A DNA stretch of 27,502 nucleotides from contig CAYXGV010000009.1 of NCBI GenBank assembly GCA_964464685.1, positions 1 through 27,502 on the forward strand. The letters are read 5' to 3'. The position numbers and the translations under genes were made by a program. Below are positions 1 to 8,159 of the stretch, piece by piece; position 1 is the stretch's first letter; each line of letters opens with the position of its first letter. The DNA is from JABIBU01 sp964464685. Lineage in GTDB: Bacteria; Patescibacteriota; Patescibacteriia; Magasanikbacterales; UBA922. Below the pieces are notes generated by a model. It was not told the DNA's origin, did no database searches, and worked only from the letters and a program-made list of their open reading frames with translations.

Positions 1-25
1 TTCCTAAAAAATAAAAATATTATTT

Positions 26-1057
26 ATGAAAGCAACATTAGAAAAAATTAAGCAAGAGTTTATAAAAGGTTTGGCTGAAGTCAAAGAGACTTTGCAATTG
101 GAAGAACTGGAGCAGAGATTTTTTTCACGTAAGTCTGGCGAAATTACTGAGGTGATGAAAAACTTGAAAAGTTTGTCTGGTGAAGCCAAAGCTGAATTTG
201 GTAAATTGGCCAACGAGGTAAAAACAGAATTGGAAGAAATGTGTTCAAAAAAGAAAAGAGATTTGCAAAAAACTAAAATGGGGGATTTGGCTGATACTGA
301 GTGGATTGACGTGACCGCACCAAAATTACCAAAAAAAGAAAGCGGACATTTGCATCCCAATACAATTGTTCAAAATGAATTGGAACATCTTTTTACCTCG
401 ATGGGTTTTTTGGTGTTAGATGGCCCAGAATTAGAAAGTGATTATTATAATTTTGAGGCATTAAATATTCCTCCCAGTCATCCAGCCAGGGATGCACAAG
501 ATACTTTTTATATAAAAGATAACAAAGATTGGGTGATGCGTACCCAAACTTCGCCAATGCAAATCAGGGCAATGCAAAAATATGGTGCACCTCTTCGTAT
601 GATTGTTCCGGGACGTTGTTTTCGTAATGAAGCCACCGATGCTTGTCATGACCATACTTTTTATCAATTAGAAGGTTTGGTGATAGATAAAGATATTTCT
701 GTTTCCAATTTGATTGCGGTTATGAAAGAATTATTGCAGGGAGTTTTAAAAAGAGAAGTGGAAGTTCGTTTACGTCCTGGATATTTTCCATTTGTTGAGC
801 CTGGTTTTGAGCTTGATATGAGATGTTTGGTGTGTGAAGGTGAAGGTTGTGGTGCCTGTAAACATTCTGGTTGGGTAGAAACTTTACCATGTGGATTAAT
901 TCATCCAAAAGTTTTGGAATATGGTGGTCTTGATCCAAAAGAGTGGAGCGGTTTTGCTTTTGGTCTTGGAATGACACGACTCGTTATGCAAAAATATAAA
1001 ATTGAAGATATTAGGCATATACATTCGGGAGATTTAAAGTTTCTTAAGCAATTCTAA
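26..1057 (+). CDS. pheS: Phenylalanine--tRNA ligase alpha subunit
   Basis: Catalytic subunit of the alpha2-beta2 phenylalanyl-tRNA synthetase, which charges tRNA-Phe in the cytoplasm. The 343 aa match the usual bacterial length. An N-terminal helical, probably coiled-coil arm (about residues 1-90) precedes the class II core. Motif 2 is visible as GRCFRNEATDACHDHTFYQ (about 196-213) and motif 3 as GFAFGLGMTRL near the C-terminus, followed by the usual DLKFLKQF end. A Cys knuckle (C267, C270, C275, C278, pattern CxxCxxxxCxxC) lies just before the ETLPCGLIHP segment; similar knuckles occur in other bacterial PheS. The start ATG has only an AT-rich upstream sequence and no clear SD. It stands 95 bp ahead of pheT, so co-transcription is likely. 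The identification is firm. Confidence 0.97.
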   Translation: MKATLEKIKQEFIKGLAEVKETLQLEELEQRFFSRKSGEITEVMKNLKSLSGEAKAEFGKLANEVKTELEEMCSKKKRDLQKTKMGDLADTEWIDVTAPKLPKKESGHLHPNTIVQNELEHLFTSMGFLVLDGPELESDYYNFEALNIPPSHPARDAQDTFYIKDNKDWVMRTQTSPMQIRAMQKYGAPLRMIVPGRCFRNEATDACHDHTFYQLEGLVIDKDISVSNLIAVMKELLQGVLKREVEVRLRPGYFPFVEPGFELDMRCLVCEGEGCGACKHSGWVETLPCGLIHPKVLEYGGLDPKEWSGFAFGLGMTRLVMQKYKIEDIRHIHSGDLKFLKQF

Positions 1058-1083
1058 ATTATTTTAGATAGCACACAGATTTA

Positions 1084-1140
1084 ACTGATTAAACAGATTT
1101 GAACAGATCTGTCAAAATCAGTCCAATCTGTTTAATTAGT
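1084..1140. repeat. Inverted repeat in the pheS-pheT spacer
   Basis: A 16-nt arm at 1084-1099 pairs with 1125-1140 with one mismatch, and the loop contains the palindrome ACAGATCTGT (1103-1112). No T-tract follows, so it does not look like a standard terminator. It ends 12 bp before the chosen pheT start, so an RNA hairpin here could affect pheT translation or mRNA processing (inference). Confidence 0.7.
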
Positions 1141-1152
1141 GTTCTATTTTTT

Positions 1153-3591
1153 ATGTTAATATCATATAACTGGTTAAAAAATTATGTTGATCTACCAGAC
1201 TCTCTGACTCCAGAAGAGTTGGCTTTGAAATTGACTATGAGCACGGTGGAAGTTGAGGGGACAGAGAGGCAGGGTGAGTTGTTGGATGGAGTGGTGGTTG
1301 GTGAAATTTTAGAAATAAAAAAACACCCTGATGCTGATAAATTGAGTGTGGCACAAGTAGATGTTGGCGAGGAAAAGCCACGTCAAATTGTTTTTGGACA
1401 AATGGTTGAAATGGAAGTTGGTTTTAAAGTTCCTGTGGCTTTGGCTCCTACAAAATTGCCAGGCGACAAAGAAATAAAGAAAGCCAAACTGCGTGGGATT
1501 GCGTCTGAAGGTATGCTTTGTCTTGATCAAGAGATGGGTCTTGCTAAAGAAGGTGTGAGTATTAGATTTTTTGATAAAGAAACAAAAAATGGCACGCCAA
1601 TTATAAAAGAGCTGGGTTTGAATGATGTTGTAATTGATATTGATAATAAATCAATGACCCATCGGCCGGATTTGTGGGGGCATTATGGGATGGCAAGAGA
1701 AGTGGCAGCTCTTTATCATAAAAAATTAAAAGAATATCCTGTTAAGGAAAAAGGAATAAGGAATAAGGAAAAAATCAATTATAAATTACAAGTTGATGTG
1801 GAGGATACAAAACTTTGTCCAAGATATATGGCAGTCATAATTGATGGGGTCAAAATTGCACCGTCACCAGAGTGGTTGCAGAAAAAATTATTAGCAGTTG
1901 GACTTAGACCAATAAATAATATTGTAGACATTACAAATTATATTTTGTTTGATTTGGGTCAGCCGATGCATGCGTTTGATAAGTCAAAAGTTGAAAGTAA
2001 AAAGTTAAAAGTCGAGATTGTTGTTCGACACGCTGAGGATGGTGAGAAGTTTATAACACTTGACGGACAAGAACATGAGTTATCTTCTGACATGTTGGTG
2101 ATTGCCGACCAAGAAAAAGCAGTTGCTCTGGCTGGTGTTATGGGCGGTTTGGAGAGTGGGGTTAGTGACGATACTACCACCATTGTTTTTGAATCTGCTA
2201 ATTTTGATGCTCTGAATATTAGAAGAACCGCTACACGATTGGGAATTAGAACCGATTCTTCGGCTCGGTTTGAAAAAAGTTTGGATCCAAATAATTGTGA
2301 ATTAGCTTTGCGTCGGGCGGTTGAACTCACACTTGAGCTTTGCCATGGTGCAAAAGTAGTTAGCAAAGTAGTTGATGAGTCTAATTTTTCGTTATTCCAA
2401 GGGCCGATAGAATTGTCGCTTGAGTTTTTGAATAAAAAAATTGGTGTTAAATTGGAGAAGAAAGAAGTAATAAAAATTTTGGAAAGTTTGGGTTTCAAAA
2501 TAAAAGATCAGAAAAATATTTTGTCAGTACATGTTCCTACTTGGCGAGCGACCAAAGACATTTCTATTCCAGAAGATTTGGTAGAAGAAGTTGCTAGAAT
2601 TTATGGTTATGGAAATATACCAACTGTTTTGCCAACTTTTTCAATTGTTCCACCAGAGCGAAATGAATTAAAAATATTAGAGCGGAAATTAAAAGATATT
2701 TTGAGTTTGGAATTTGGTTTTGATGAAGTTTATAATTATTCTTTTATTTCACCCAAATGGATTGAAATTGCTGGTTTGGATGAAAAAGATTTAATCAAAC
2801 TTGATAATCCAATTGCCAAAGATCGTCCATATTTACGTCATAATTTGTGGCCAAATTTATTAGAAAATGTAGAAAAGAATTTACACGAATTTGATAATAT
2901 AAAAATATTTGAAGTTGGACAAATCTTTGATAAAAATAATCCAGGGGTGAGAATAGCTGATAATAGTGACGAATTATTACCACGTCAAAATTTGATGTTG
3001 GGTCTAGCTTTTGCTAGTAAAGGAGTTGATAAACCTTTTTATGAATTGTCAGAAGTGGTACAAGGAATTTTTGATCACTTCAATTGTGAATATGAAATCA
3101 AAATTGTTGGAGAAACAAAAGGCGATTTTATTCATCCGGGGCGAATTGCTGAGATAGTTGTAAATAATGATGTGGTCGGCACGATTGGTGAAATTCATCC
3201 GACTATTTTGGAAGAAGTTGGTATTGGTGAAAGAACTGCGCTAGTTGAAATAAATCTTAACAAATTAGTTGAACAAGTGACAGAAAAAAATAATTACCAA
3301 AGATTACCAGCTTACCCAGTCGTAGAGCGTGATGTGGCTTTTTTGGTGGATAAAAAAGTTTTAAATTCTGATATTATTAGTGGTTTAAAAAATATTGATG
3401 GATTGATAAGAGAAGTAGAATTGTTTGATGTGTATGAAGGTAACAAAATTCCGGCTGGAAAAAAGAGTTTAGCTTATCGTATTACTTATCGTAGTGATGA
3501 AAAGACGCTAGAGTCAGTAGAAGTAGATAAGGTTCATGATAGACTGGTTAAAATGTTAGAGAAAGAATTTGGTGCCGAGGTTAGAAAGTAG
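1153..3591 (+). CDS. pheT: Phenylalanine--tRNA ligase beta subunit
   Basis: Beta subunit of phenylalanyl-tRNA synthetase, responsible for tRNA binding and editing of misacylated tRNA; it works with PheS from the upstream gene. I chose the ATG at 1153 (812 aa) because the protein then begins MLISYNWLKNYVD, the family's canonical N-terminus; an upstream TTG at 1099 would add 18 residues encoded inside the spacer hairpin. Domains in order: EMAP/tRNA-binding OB domain (about 40-150, with HPDADKLSVAQVDVG), B3/B4 editing domain (about 200-380, with PINNIVDITNYI and GQPMHAFD), B5 domain (about 400-470), catalytic-like core, and a C-terminal FDX-ACB anticodon-binding domain from about residue 716 (RLPAYPVVERDVAFLV). 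It is full length and ends with TAG at 3591. Confidence 0.97.
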   Translation: MLISYNWLKNYVDLPDSLTPEELALKLTMSTVEVEGTERQGELLDGVVVGEILEIKKHPDADKLSVAQVDVGEEKPRQIVFGQMVEMEVGFKVPVALAPTKLPGDKEIKKAKLRGIASEGMLCLDQEMGLAKEGVSIRFFDKETKNGTPIIKELGLNDVVIDIDNKSMTHRPDLWGHYGMAREVAALYHKKLKEYPVKEKGIRNKEKINYKLQVDVEDTKLCPRYMAVIIDGVKIAPSPEWLQKKLLAVGLRPINNIVDITNYILFDLGQPMHAFDKSKVESKKLKVEIVVRHAEDGEKFITLDGQEHELSSDMLVIADQEKAVALAGVMGGLESGVSDDTTTIVFESANFDALNIRRTATRLGIRTDSSARFEKSLDPNNCELALRRAVELTLELCHGAKVVSKVVDESNFSLFQGPIELSLEFLNKKIGVKLEKKEVIKILESLGFKIKDQKNILSVHVPTWRATKDISIPEDLVEEVARIYGYGNIPTVLPTFSIVPPERNELKILERKLKDILSLEFGFDEVYNYSFISPKWIEIAGLDEKDLIKLDNPIAKDRPYLRHNLWPNLLENVEKNLHEFDNIKIFEVGQIFDKNNPGVRIADNSDELLPRQNLMLGLAFASKGVDKPFYELSEVVQGIFDHFNCEYEIKIVGETKGDFIHPGRIAEIVVNNDVVGTIGEIHPTILEEVGIGERTALVEINLNKLVEQVTEKNNYQRLPAYPVVERDVAFLVDKKVLNSDIISGLKNIDGLIREVELFDVYEGNKIPAGKKSLAYRITYRSDEKTLESVEVDKVHDRLVKMLEKEFGAEVRK

Positions 3592-3619
3592 TTTTCAATT
3601 GTATTTTTATCCATGTATT

Positions 3620-3647
3620 TTGTATTTTGATACAGATGTGTTATAAT
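3620..3647 (+). promoter_or_regulatory. Possible promoter downstream of pheT
   Basis: A perfect TATAAT at 3642-3647 is preceded by GATGTGT, giving the TGTGnTATAAT form seen at several other promoters in this window. The -35 candidate TTGTAT at 3620 (16-bp spacer) is weak. It would drive the gene starting at 3715. Confidence 0.45.
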
Positions 3648-3714
3648 ATATTTGCCTGTTAAATTTTAATTATCATAAGCGCGCCATGCTTGCGCTTTTG
3701 ACGAGGGGAAAAAT

Positions 3715-3746
3715 ATGCTTGAATCAAGCACCGACCTTTTATATGT
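3715..3746 (+). CDS. 5' fragment of an unknown gene, cut by the assembly gap
   Basis: An ATG at 3715 follows the SD-like GAGGGG (3704-3708) at suitable spacing and a TATAAT box at 3642. The visible codons read MLESSTDLLYV before the sequence enters the 100-N gap. A small inverted repeat (AAGCGC / GCGCTT) lies in the leader. The start resembles the N-terminus of short membrane proteins I associate with Patescibacteria, but eleven residues are too few to name it. After the gap, no reading frame continues through the 7-bp tandem repeat, so the 3' end is presumably lost in the gap. Confidence 0.45.
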
Positions 3747-3846
3747 NNNNNNNNNNNNNNNNNNNNNNNNNNNNNNNNNNNNNNNNNNNNNNNNNNNNNN
3801 NNNNNNNNNNNNNNNNNNNNNNNNNNNNNNNNNNNNNNNNNNNNNN
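3747..3846. other. Assembly gap of exactly 100 N
   Basis: One hundred consecutive N. This round number is the conventional filler for a join of unknown length between contigs, so true distance and continuity across it are unknown. It directly abuts a 12-copy tandem repeat, a plausible cause of the assembly break. Confidence 0.95.
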
Positions 3847-3944
3847 TAGTAAATAGTAAATAGTAAATAGTAAATAGTAAATAGTAAATAGTAAATAGTA
3901 AATAGTAAATAGTAAATAGTAAATAGTAAATAGTAATTAGTAAT
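3847..3944. repeat. 7-bp tandem repeat TAGTAAA
   Basis: Twelve exact copies of TAGTAAA run from 3847 to 3930, followed by two variant TAGTAAT units to about 3944. The first copy starts right at the assembly gap, so the real array may be longer. There are no spacers, which excludes a CRISPR array. The unit contains TAG and TAA stop codons in different frames, so no protein passes through. Confidence 0.95.
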
Positions 3945-3951
3945 TAAGTGA

Positions 3952-3977
3952 CCCTCGATTTTTGTCGGGGGTTTTTT
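3952..3977 (+). terminator. Intrinsic terminator after the tandem repeat
   Basis: A 7-bp stem CCCTCGA / TCGGGGG (one G-U pair) with a short T-rich loop is followed by TTTTTT. It probably ends the transcript of the gene lost in the gap at 3747-3846. Confidence 0.75.
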
Positions 3978-4073
3978 GTGTCGTGTTGCGTGGGTTGTGT
4001 GTCGCGCTTGTGGGGGTTGACAAGCTATTTCATTTATATGGTAAAAAAACTATACTATAAATAGATACCAAAA

Positions 4074-4090
4074 CCGTATCAGTGATACGG
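4074..4090 (+). promoter_or_regulatory. Leader hairpin upstream of the 4124 gene
   Basis: A perfect 7-bp stem CCGTATC / GATACGG closes a 3-nt loop, 20 bp before the AAGGAGG SD of the next gene. A TATACT box at 4051-4056 could be the -10 element; TTGACA at 4017-4022 is too far from it (28 bp) to be its -35. Similar small hairpins precede the SD of the other GC-rich genes in this window. Confidence 0.6.
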
Positions 4091-4123
4091 CCTAGGTTTT
4101 CCCCTGAAAAAAGGAGGTGCGAC

Positions 4124-4333
4124 ATGGGGACAAACACGGTAGAACGAGGTCAGAAAAGTGTGCTTTTGGGCAGTCGGGAAGAACCGTTTCCAGTTGAATC
4201 GGATGTGTGGGTAATTCCACACCGTTGTCGAGGTCGAGTTTGCGAAGTGATCAACTCTCGCTACGTAAGGGTTCGACTGGATGTTGGTGGAACTTTCCGG
4301 ATTCATGTTGGCAACCTCTGGTCAGCCAGATGA
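4124..4333 (+). CDS. Small unknown protein, possibly SH3/KOW-like
   Basis: A 69-aa protein whose start is fixed by a near-perfect SD (AAGGAGG, 4111-4117) 6 bp before the ATG; an upstream in-frame start at 4082 lies in the leader hairpin and has no SD. About 25 residues of linker precede a segment with alternating hydrophobic residues (VWVIPH, GRVCEV, RYVRVRLDVGG, FRIHVGNLW), which suggests a small beta-barrel of the SH3/KOW sort. That is a structural guess, not a family assignment. Base composition is clearly richer in GC than the neighbouring pheT and dnaE, and the strong SD is unlike theirs; it shares both traits with the genes at 23534, 24867 and 25941. No signal peptide or membrane segment is visible. 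Confidence 0.7.
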   Translation: MGTNTVERGQKSVLLGSREEPFPVESDVWVIPHRCRGRVCEVINSRYVRVRLDVGGTFRIHVGNLWSAR

Positions 4334-4343
4334 GGAGGTGAAC

Positions 4344-4529
4344 ATGGCGTCGCATTGTATTTCGGGGGCAAGGGTCGTGGTTTGTTTTTTGTGTTTACCT
4401 CGACCCCCTCCGTTTAATTTGACTCCCCTTGGCGGGGGAGTTTTTTGTTTTCACTGGGTTTATTTTAAGATATTTTTTTATTTGATAAAAATTCGGAAAT
4501 ATAGTAGGATATATACGGATAACGGATAA
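4344..4529 (+). CDS. Doubtful 61-aa reading frame after the 4124 gene
   Basis: A second strong SD (GAGGAGGTG, from about 4334) sits 10 bp after the previous stop and just before an ATG at 4344 (MASHCISGARVVVCF). The frame then runs through an intrinsic terminator (4422-4446) and into the left arm of the inverted repeat at 4509. Translation probably ends with a truncated transcript, or the frame is a decayed remnant of a longer gene. GGGTCG and CGACCC inside it can also pair. I recognise no family. The SD is the only argument that it is translated. Confidence 0.3.
   Translation: MASHCISGARVVVCFLCLPRPPPFNLTPLGGGVFCFHWVYFKIFFYLIKIRKYSRIYTDNG
4422..4446 (+). terminator. Intrinsic terminator
   Basis: ACTCCCC pairs with GGGGAGT around the loop TTGGCG and is followed by a run of T. 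It ends the transcript of the GC-rich gene at 4124 about 100 bp after its stop. Confidence 0.85.
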
Positions 4530-4600
4530 TGCGGATTTACTGATGTTACGGACTCAACCGTTAAATCTGTATATCCGCATTATCCGTTATCCGTATATAT
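4509..4600. repeat. Perfect 28-bp inverted repeat upstream of dnaE
   Basis: The 28 bases at 4509-4536 are the exact reverse complement of 4573-4600, with a 36-nt centre. Each arm is built of near-repeats of CGGATAA/CGGATAT words. The centre holds a further pairing (GGATTTA with TAAATC) that competes with the main stem. The element ends 31 bp before the dnaE ATG and has no T-tract. It looks like a dispersed palindromic repeat; its role is unknown. Confidence 0.9.
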
Positions 4601-4631
4601 TTTATACTAACCTATTGTTTTTAACTGTACT

Positions 4632-7600
4632 ATGGATTTTCAACACCTGCATTGCCATTCGCATTTTTCTTTGTTGGATGGTTTGCCCAAATTAAAACCA
4701 CTGGTAAAAGCGTTCAAAGAACGTGGTTTTAAGGCTGCCACTTTGACTGATTATGGATCAATGTATGGGGCAATAAAATTTCTTCAAATTTGTCAAGCTG
4801 AAGATATTAAGCCGATTATTGGATTTGAGGCTTATATCGCCCCTAGAAAAATGTCAGATAAAGATCCACAATATGACAAAAATTTGTTTCATTTAATTTT
4901 GCTTGCGGAAAATTATAATGGTTATGTAAATTTAATGAAATTATCGTCCCTCGGACATTTGGAAGGTTTTTTTAATGGTAAGCCGAGGTTGGACAAAGAG
5001 GCCTTAAAAAAATATTCCCAAAATGTTATTGCTTTGTCCGGCTGTATTAGAGGTGAAGTACCACAACTTTTGCAACAGGGTAAGTTGGAGGAAGCCAAAT
5101 CAAAGGCCTTGGAATACAATGAAATTTTTGGTCAAGACAATTTTTATTTGGAATTACAAGATCATCCGGCCATTGTCGGTCAAATGGATGTGAACACAAA
5201 ACTTGTTCAATTATCCAAAGATACTGGCATCCCATTGGTGGTAAGTCGGGATGTTCATTATTTAAATATTGATGAGGCCGAGGCGCAGGACATTCTTTCT
5301 TGTATTCGCGACGGTCGGAAGGTGGATCAGATTGACCGAGAAGATTATCGTCAAGTAGATAGATCTCTCAATACTGCTTCAGATATAATATCTCGTTTTC
5401 GTCATGTGCCAGAGGCTTTGGCTAATACTATTAAAATAAGAGATAGAATCAATTTAGAAATAGAATTAGATAAGTGGCATTTTGCGCCAGTTGATTTGCC
5501 AGTGGATAAAGATGCTAATGAATATTTGCATGATTTGGTTTATGAAAAAGTGACAAAATTTTATCCAGAAATAACTGACGAGATTAAAGACCGAATTGAA
5601 TATGAATTTGGGATTATTAGTAAAAAAGGTTATTCGCCATATTTTATTTGTGTGGCCGATTATGTAGAATATGCCAAAGTCAATGGGATTGTAGAAACAA
5701 CTAGAGGATCCGCAGCTGGTTCTTTAATTTCTTATGTTATGGGAATTACGACAGTGGATCCACTTAGATTTAAGTTACCATTTGAACGTTTTTTAAATCC
5801 TTTTCGTCCTAGTCCACCTGATATTGATACTGATTTTGCGGATGATAGACGTGATGACATGATTAAGTATGTGACGGAAAAATATGGTGTTGATAAAGTA
5901 GCTCAGATTATTACCTTTGGTACCATGGCCGCCCGTGGTAGTGTGCGTGATGTGGGTCGGACATTGAATCTTTCCTATAGTTTTTGTGATCAAGTGTCCA
6001 AACTTATTCCCATGGGGGCGCAAGGTTTTCCTATGACTATAAAAAGAGCCATAGATGAAGAACCAGATTTGCGTAAATTATATAATACTAACGAAGATGT
6101 AAAAAAATTATTAGATTTAGCCCAAAAAGTAGAAGGTTGCGCACGTCATACTTCTATTCATGCCGCGGGTGTGGTTATTTCTCCAACACCACTGACAGAT
6201 TTTTCTCCAGTACAACATGAAACTGGTGGTGAACGTTTGACTACTCAATATGAAATGAAATCAGTTGAATCAGCTGGGGTTTTGAAGTACGACTTTTTGG
6301 GAATTAGAAATCTTTCCATATTAGGAAGATCAGTGGAAATTGTTAAAGCCACGACCGGTGTTGATATTAATATTTATGCTTTACCTTTGGATGATGAAGA
6401 AACTTTTGCTATGTTAGCTCGGGGTGAAACTATGGGTTTGTTTCAACTTGGTGGTTCGGGCATGACCAAGTGGCTCAAAGAACTTAAACCAAATAGAATT
6501 GAAGATATTATGGCCATGGTGGCGTTGTATCGTCCTGGTCCGATGGAATCTATTCCCGAATATATTAAAAGAAAACATAATCCTGAATTTGTTAGATATT
6601 TGGATCCACGCATGGAAGAATATTTAGAAGCCTCTTATGGACTTTTTGTTTATCAGGAAGATGTTATGTTATCGGCTATTCATTTGGCTGGTTATGATTG
6701 GATGGAAGCAGACAAATTTAGAAAAGCCATGGGTAAAAAAATTCCTCAAGAAATGGCCAAACAAAAAATTAAGTTTTATGATGGTTGTAAAAATTATGGT
6801 AAAATTAAAAGAGAAATTATAGATGAAATGTGGAGAGCTATTGAACCTTTTGCTGCTTATGGTTTTGGTAAAGCTCATGCCGCTTCCTATGGTATTGTGG
6901 CTTATCAAACTGCTTATTTGAAAGCTCATTATCCTGTCCAGTATATGGCGGCTGTATTGCATGCTGAGTTTGGTGATGCTGATAAAGTGGCGGAAATTTT
7001 TCATGAATGTATTAAAATGGATATTAAAGTTTTACCACCAAATATTAATGAAAGTTTTCGTAATTTTGCTATGGTTTCCAAACCCGGAGAACCTGGTGTG
7101 ATTAGGTTTGGTTTGAATGCCATCAAAAATGTTGGTAAAAATATTTGTGATGTTATTTACACCGAAAGAAAACAGAATGGTAGTTATCAGAGTTTGGAAG
7201 ATTTGTTGGAAAGAGTGCAAGACAAGGATTTGAATAAAAAATCTTTGGAAAGTTTAATCAAATGCGGGGCAATGGATTGTTTTGAAATAGACCGAGGATT
7301 ATTATTGGGAAATATTGAGAATATTTTATTTTTTAGCCGACAGAATAAAGAAAAGAATTTGACTAATCAAGATTCTTTATTTGCTGGAACTGGAATAGAT
7401 TTGGGTACAAAAGTGACTTTGAAAAAAGCCGAAGAAGCCACCTTGGATGATAAATTGATCTGGGAAAAAGAATTATTGGGTGTTTATGTTTCTTCGCATC
7501 CTTTTAAATATTATTCTGACAGGTTTGCCAATATTTTTGTGCCACTTGATCAGCTAGAAAAATCTGGACGTGATCAATGGGTAGTGATTGGTGGGGTGAT

Positions 7601-8108
7601 AGACAGTGTAGAAAAGAAGATAACTAAAAAAGGTCAAATTATGTTGTTTGTGTCAATTCAAGATACTAATGGACAGATGGAACTTTTGGTTTTTCCAAAA
7701 ACTTATGAAACAACTAAGGAACTTTGGCAAGAGGGTGAAGTGGTTTGTGTGGTGGGAAAAACTCCGAAAGAAGATGGCGATAACAAAATTTTTGTGGAAA
7801 AAGTGTTTACTTTGACAAAAGATAATGCCGAACAGGTCTGTGGACAATTTTTACATAATCAGTCAGTTTTGGATAATACTGAACAGGCGACGGAAAAGAG
7901 TGTAATTTTGAGTTTATCAAAAAAAGAATTAAGAGAAAAGACAGAAGATCTTAAAAAAATATTTGCTAAATATCCGGGTGATTATCAGATTTTTATTAAA
8001 GTAGAGGATAAAACAATCAAAACCCAAGCCATGGTTGATTGGGATAAAAATATTCAATTAGATATTGAAGCTTTGGTTGGGGTAGGTGGATTAGAGGTAT
8101 TTAACTAA
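4632..8108 (+). CDS. dnaE: DNA polymerase III subunit alpha
   Basis: Replicative DNA polymerase of the C family, DnaE type, 1158 aa as expected. An N-terminal PHP domain begins HLHCHSHFSLLDG (H7, H9) and ends near residue 207 with VSRDVHYL. Palm carboxylates are visible in PPDIDTDF (D397, D399) and KYDFLG (D554), matching the catalytic triad of the family. The QEDVML and AHAASYGIVAYQ segments of the fingers are present. QDSLF at 913-917 fits the beta-clamp-binding consensus at the position used by E. coli DnaE. The OB domain follows (about 975-1065), and the C-terminal tail is short. In the PHP domain the usual TDHG motif reads TDYG, so one predicted metal ligand is replaced. No SD is evident; the gene follows the 28-bp inverted repeat closely. 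Confidence 0.97.
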   Translation: MDFQHLHCHSHFSLLDGLPKLKPLVKAFKERGFKAATLTDYGSMYGAIKFLQICQAEDIKPIIGFEAYIAPRKMSDKDPQYDKNLFHLILLAENYNGYVNLMKLSSLGHLEGFFNGKPRLDKEALKKYSQNVIALSGCIRGEVPQLLQQGKLEEAKSKALEYNEIFGQDNFYLELQDHPAIVGQMDVNTKLVQLSKDTGIPLVVSRDVHYLNIDEAEAQDILSCIRDGRKVDQIDREDYRQVDRSLNTASDIISRFRHVPEALANTIKIRDRINLEIELDKWHFAPVDLPVDKDANEYLHDLVYEKVTKFYPEITDEIKDRIEYEFGIISKKGYSPYFICVADYVEYAKVNGIVETTRGSAAGSLISYVMGITTVDPLRFKLPFERFLNPFRPSPPDIDTDFADDRRDDMIKYVTEKYGVDKVAQIITFGTMAARGSVRDVGRTLNLSYSFCDQVSKLIPMGAQGFPMTIKRAIDEEPDLRKLYNTNEDVKKLLDLAQKVEGCARHTSIHAAGVVISPTPLTDFSPVQHETGGERLTTQYEMKSVESAGVLKYDFLGIRNLSILGRSVEIVKATTGVDINIYALPLDDEETFAMLARGETMGLFQLGGSGMTKWLKELKPNRIEDIMAMVALYRPGPMESIPEYIKRKHNPEFVRYLDPRMEEYLEASYGLFVYQEDVMLSAIHLAGYDWMEADKFRKAMGKKIPQEMAKQKIKFYDGCKNYGKIKREIIDEMWRAIEPFAAYGFGKAHAASYGIVAYQTAYLKAHYPVQYMAAVLHAEFGDADKVAEIFHECIKMDIKVLPPNINESFRNFAMVSKPGEPGVIRFGLNAIKNVGKNICDVIYTERKQNGSYQSLEDLLERVQDKDLNKKSLESLIKCGAMDCFEIDRGLLLGNIENILFFSRQNKEKNLTNQDSLFAGTGIDLGTKVTLKKAEEATLDDKLIWEKELLGVYVSSHPFKYYSDRFANIFVPLDQLEKSGRDQWVVIGGVIDSVEKKITKKGQIMLFVSIQDTNGQMELLVFPKTYETTKELWQEGEVVCVVGKTPKEDGDNKIFVEKVFTLTKDNAEQVCGQFLHNQSVLDNTEQATEKSVILSLSKKELREKTEDLKKIFAKYPGDYQIFIKVEDKTIKTQAMVDWDKNIQLDIEALVGVGGLEVFN

Positions 8109-8128
8109 TAATTTTTTTGTGATATAAT
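8100..8128 (+). promoter_or_regulatory. Promoter of the ppsA-like gene
   Basis: TGTGATATAAT ends at 8128, with a perfect TATAAT at 8123-8128 and the TGTG extension shared with other promoters here. The -35 candidate TTTAAC at 8100-8105 (17-bp spacer) is weak and overlaps the dnaE stop codon. Confidence 0.6.
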
Positions 8129-8159
8129 ATAAAATATTCACAAAAGGGTAATTTTTACT

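Noticed and set aside
1099..1152. Upstream TTG start for pheT
   Set aside because: The 18 extra residues are encoded in the spacer hairpin, and the protein from 1153 already has the canonical N-terminus.
3847..3944. CRISPR-like array
   Set aside because: Units of 7 bp without spacers; a simple tandem repeat. The same holds for the 11-bp units at 18305-18370.
4017..4056. TTGACA at 4017 as -35 of the 4124 gene
   Set aside because: The nearest -10-like box (TATACT at 4051) is 28 bp away, too far for a sigma-70-type promoter.
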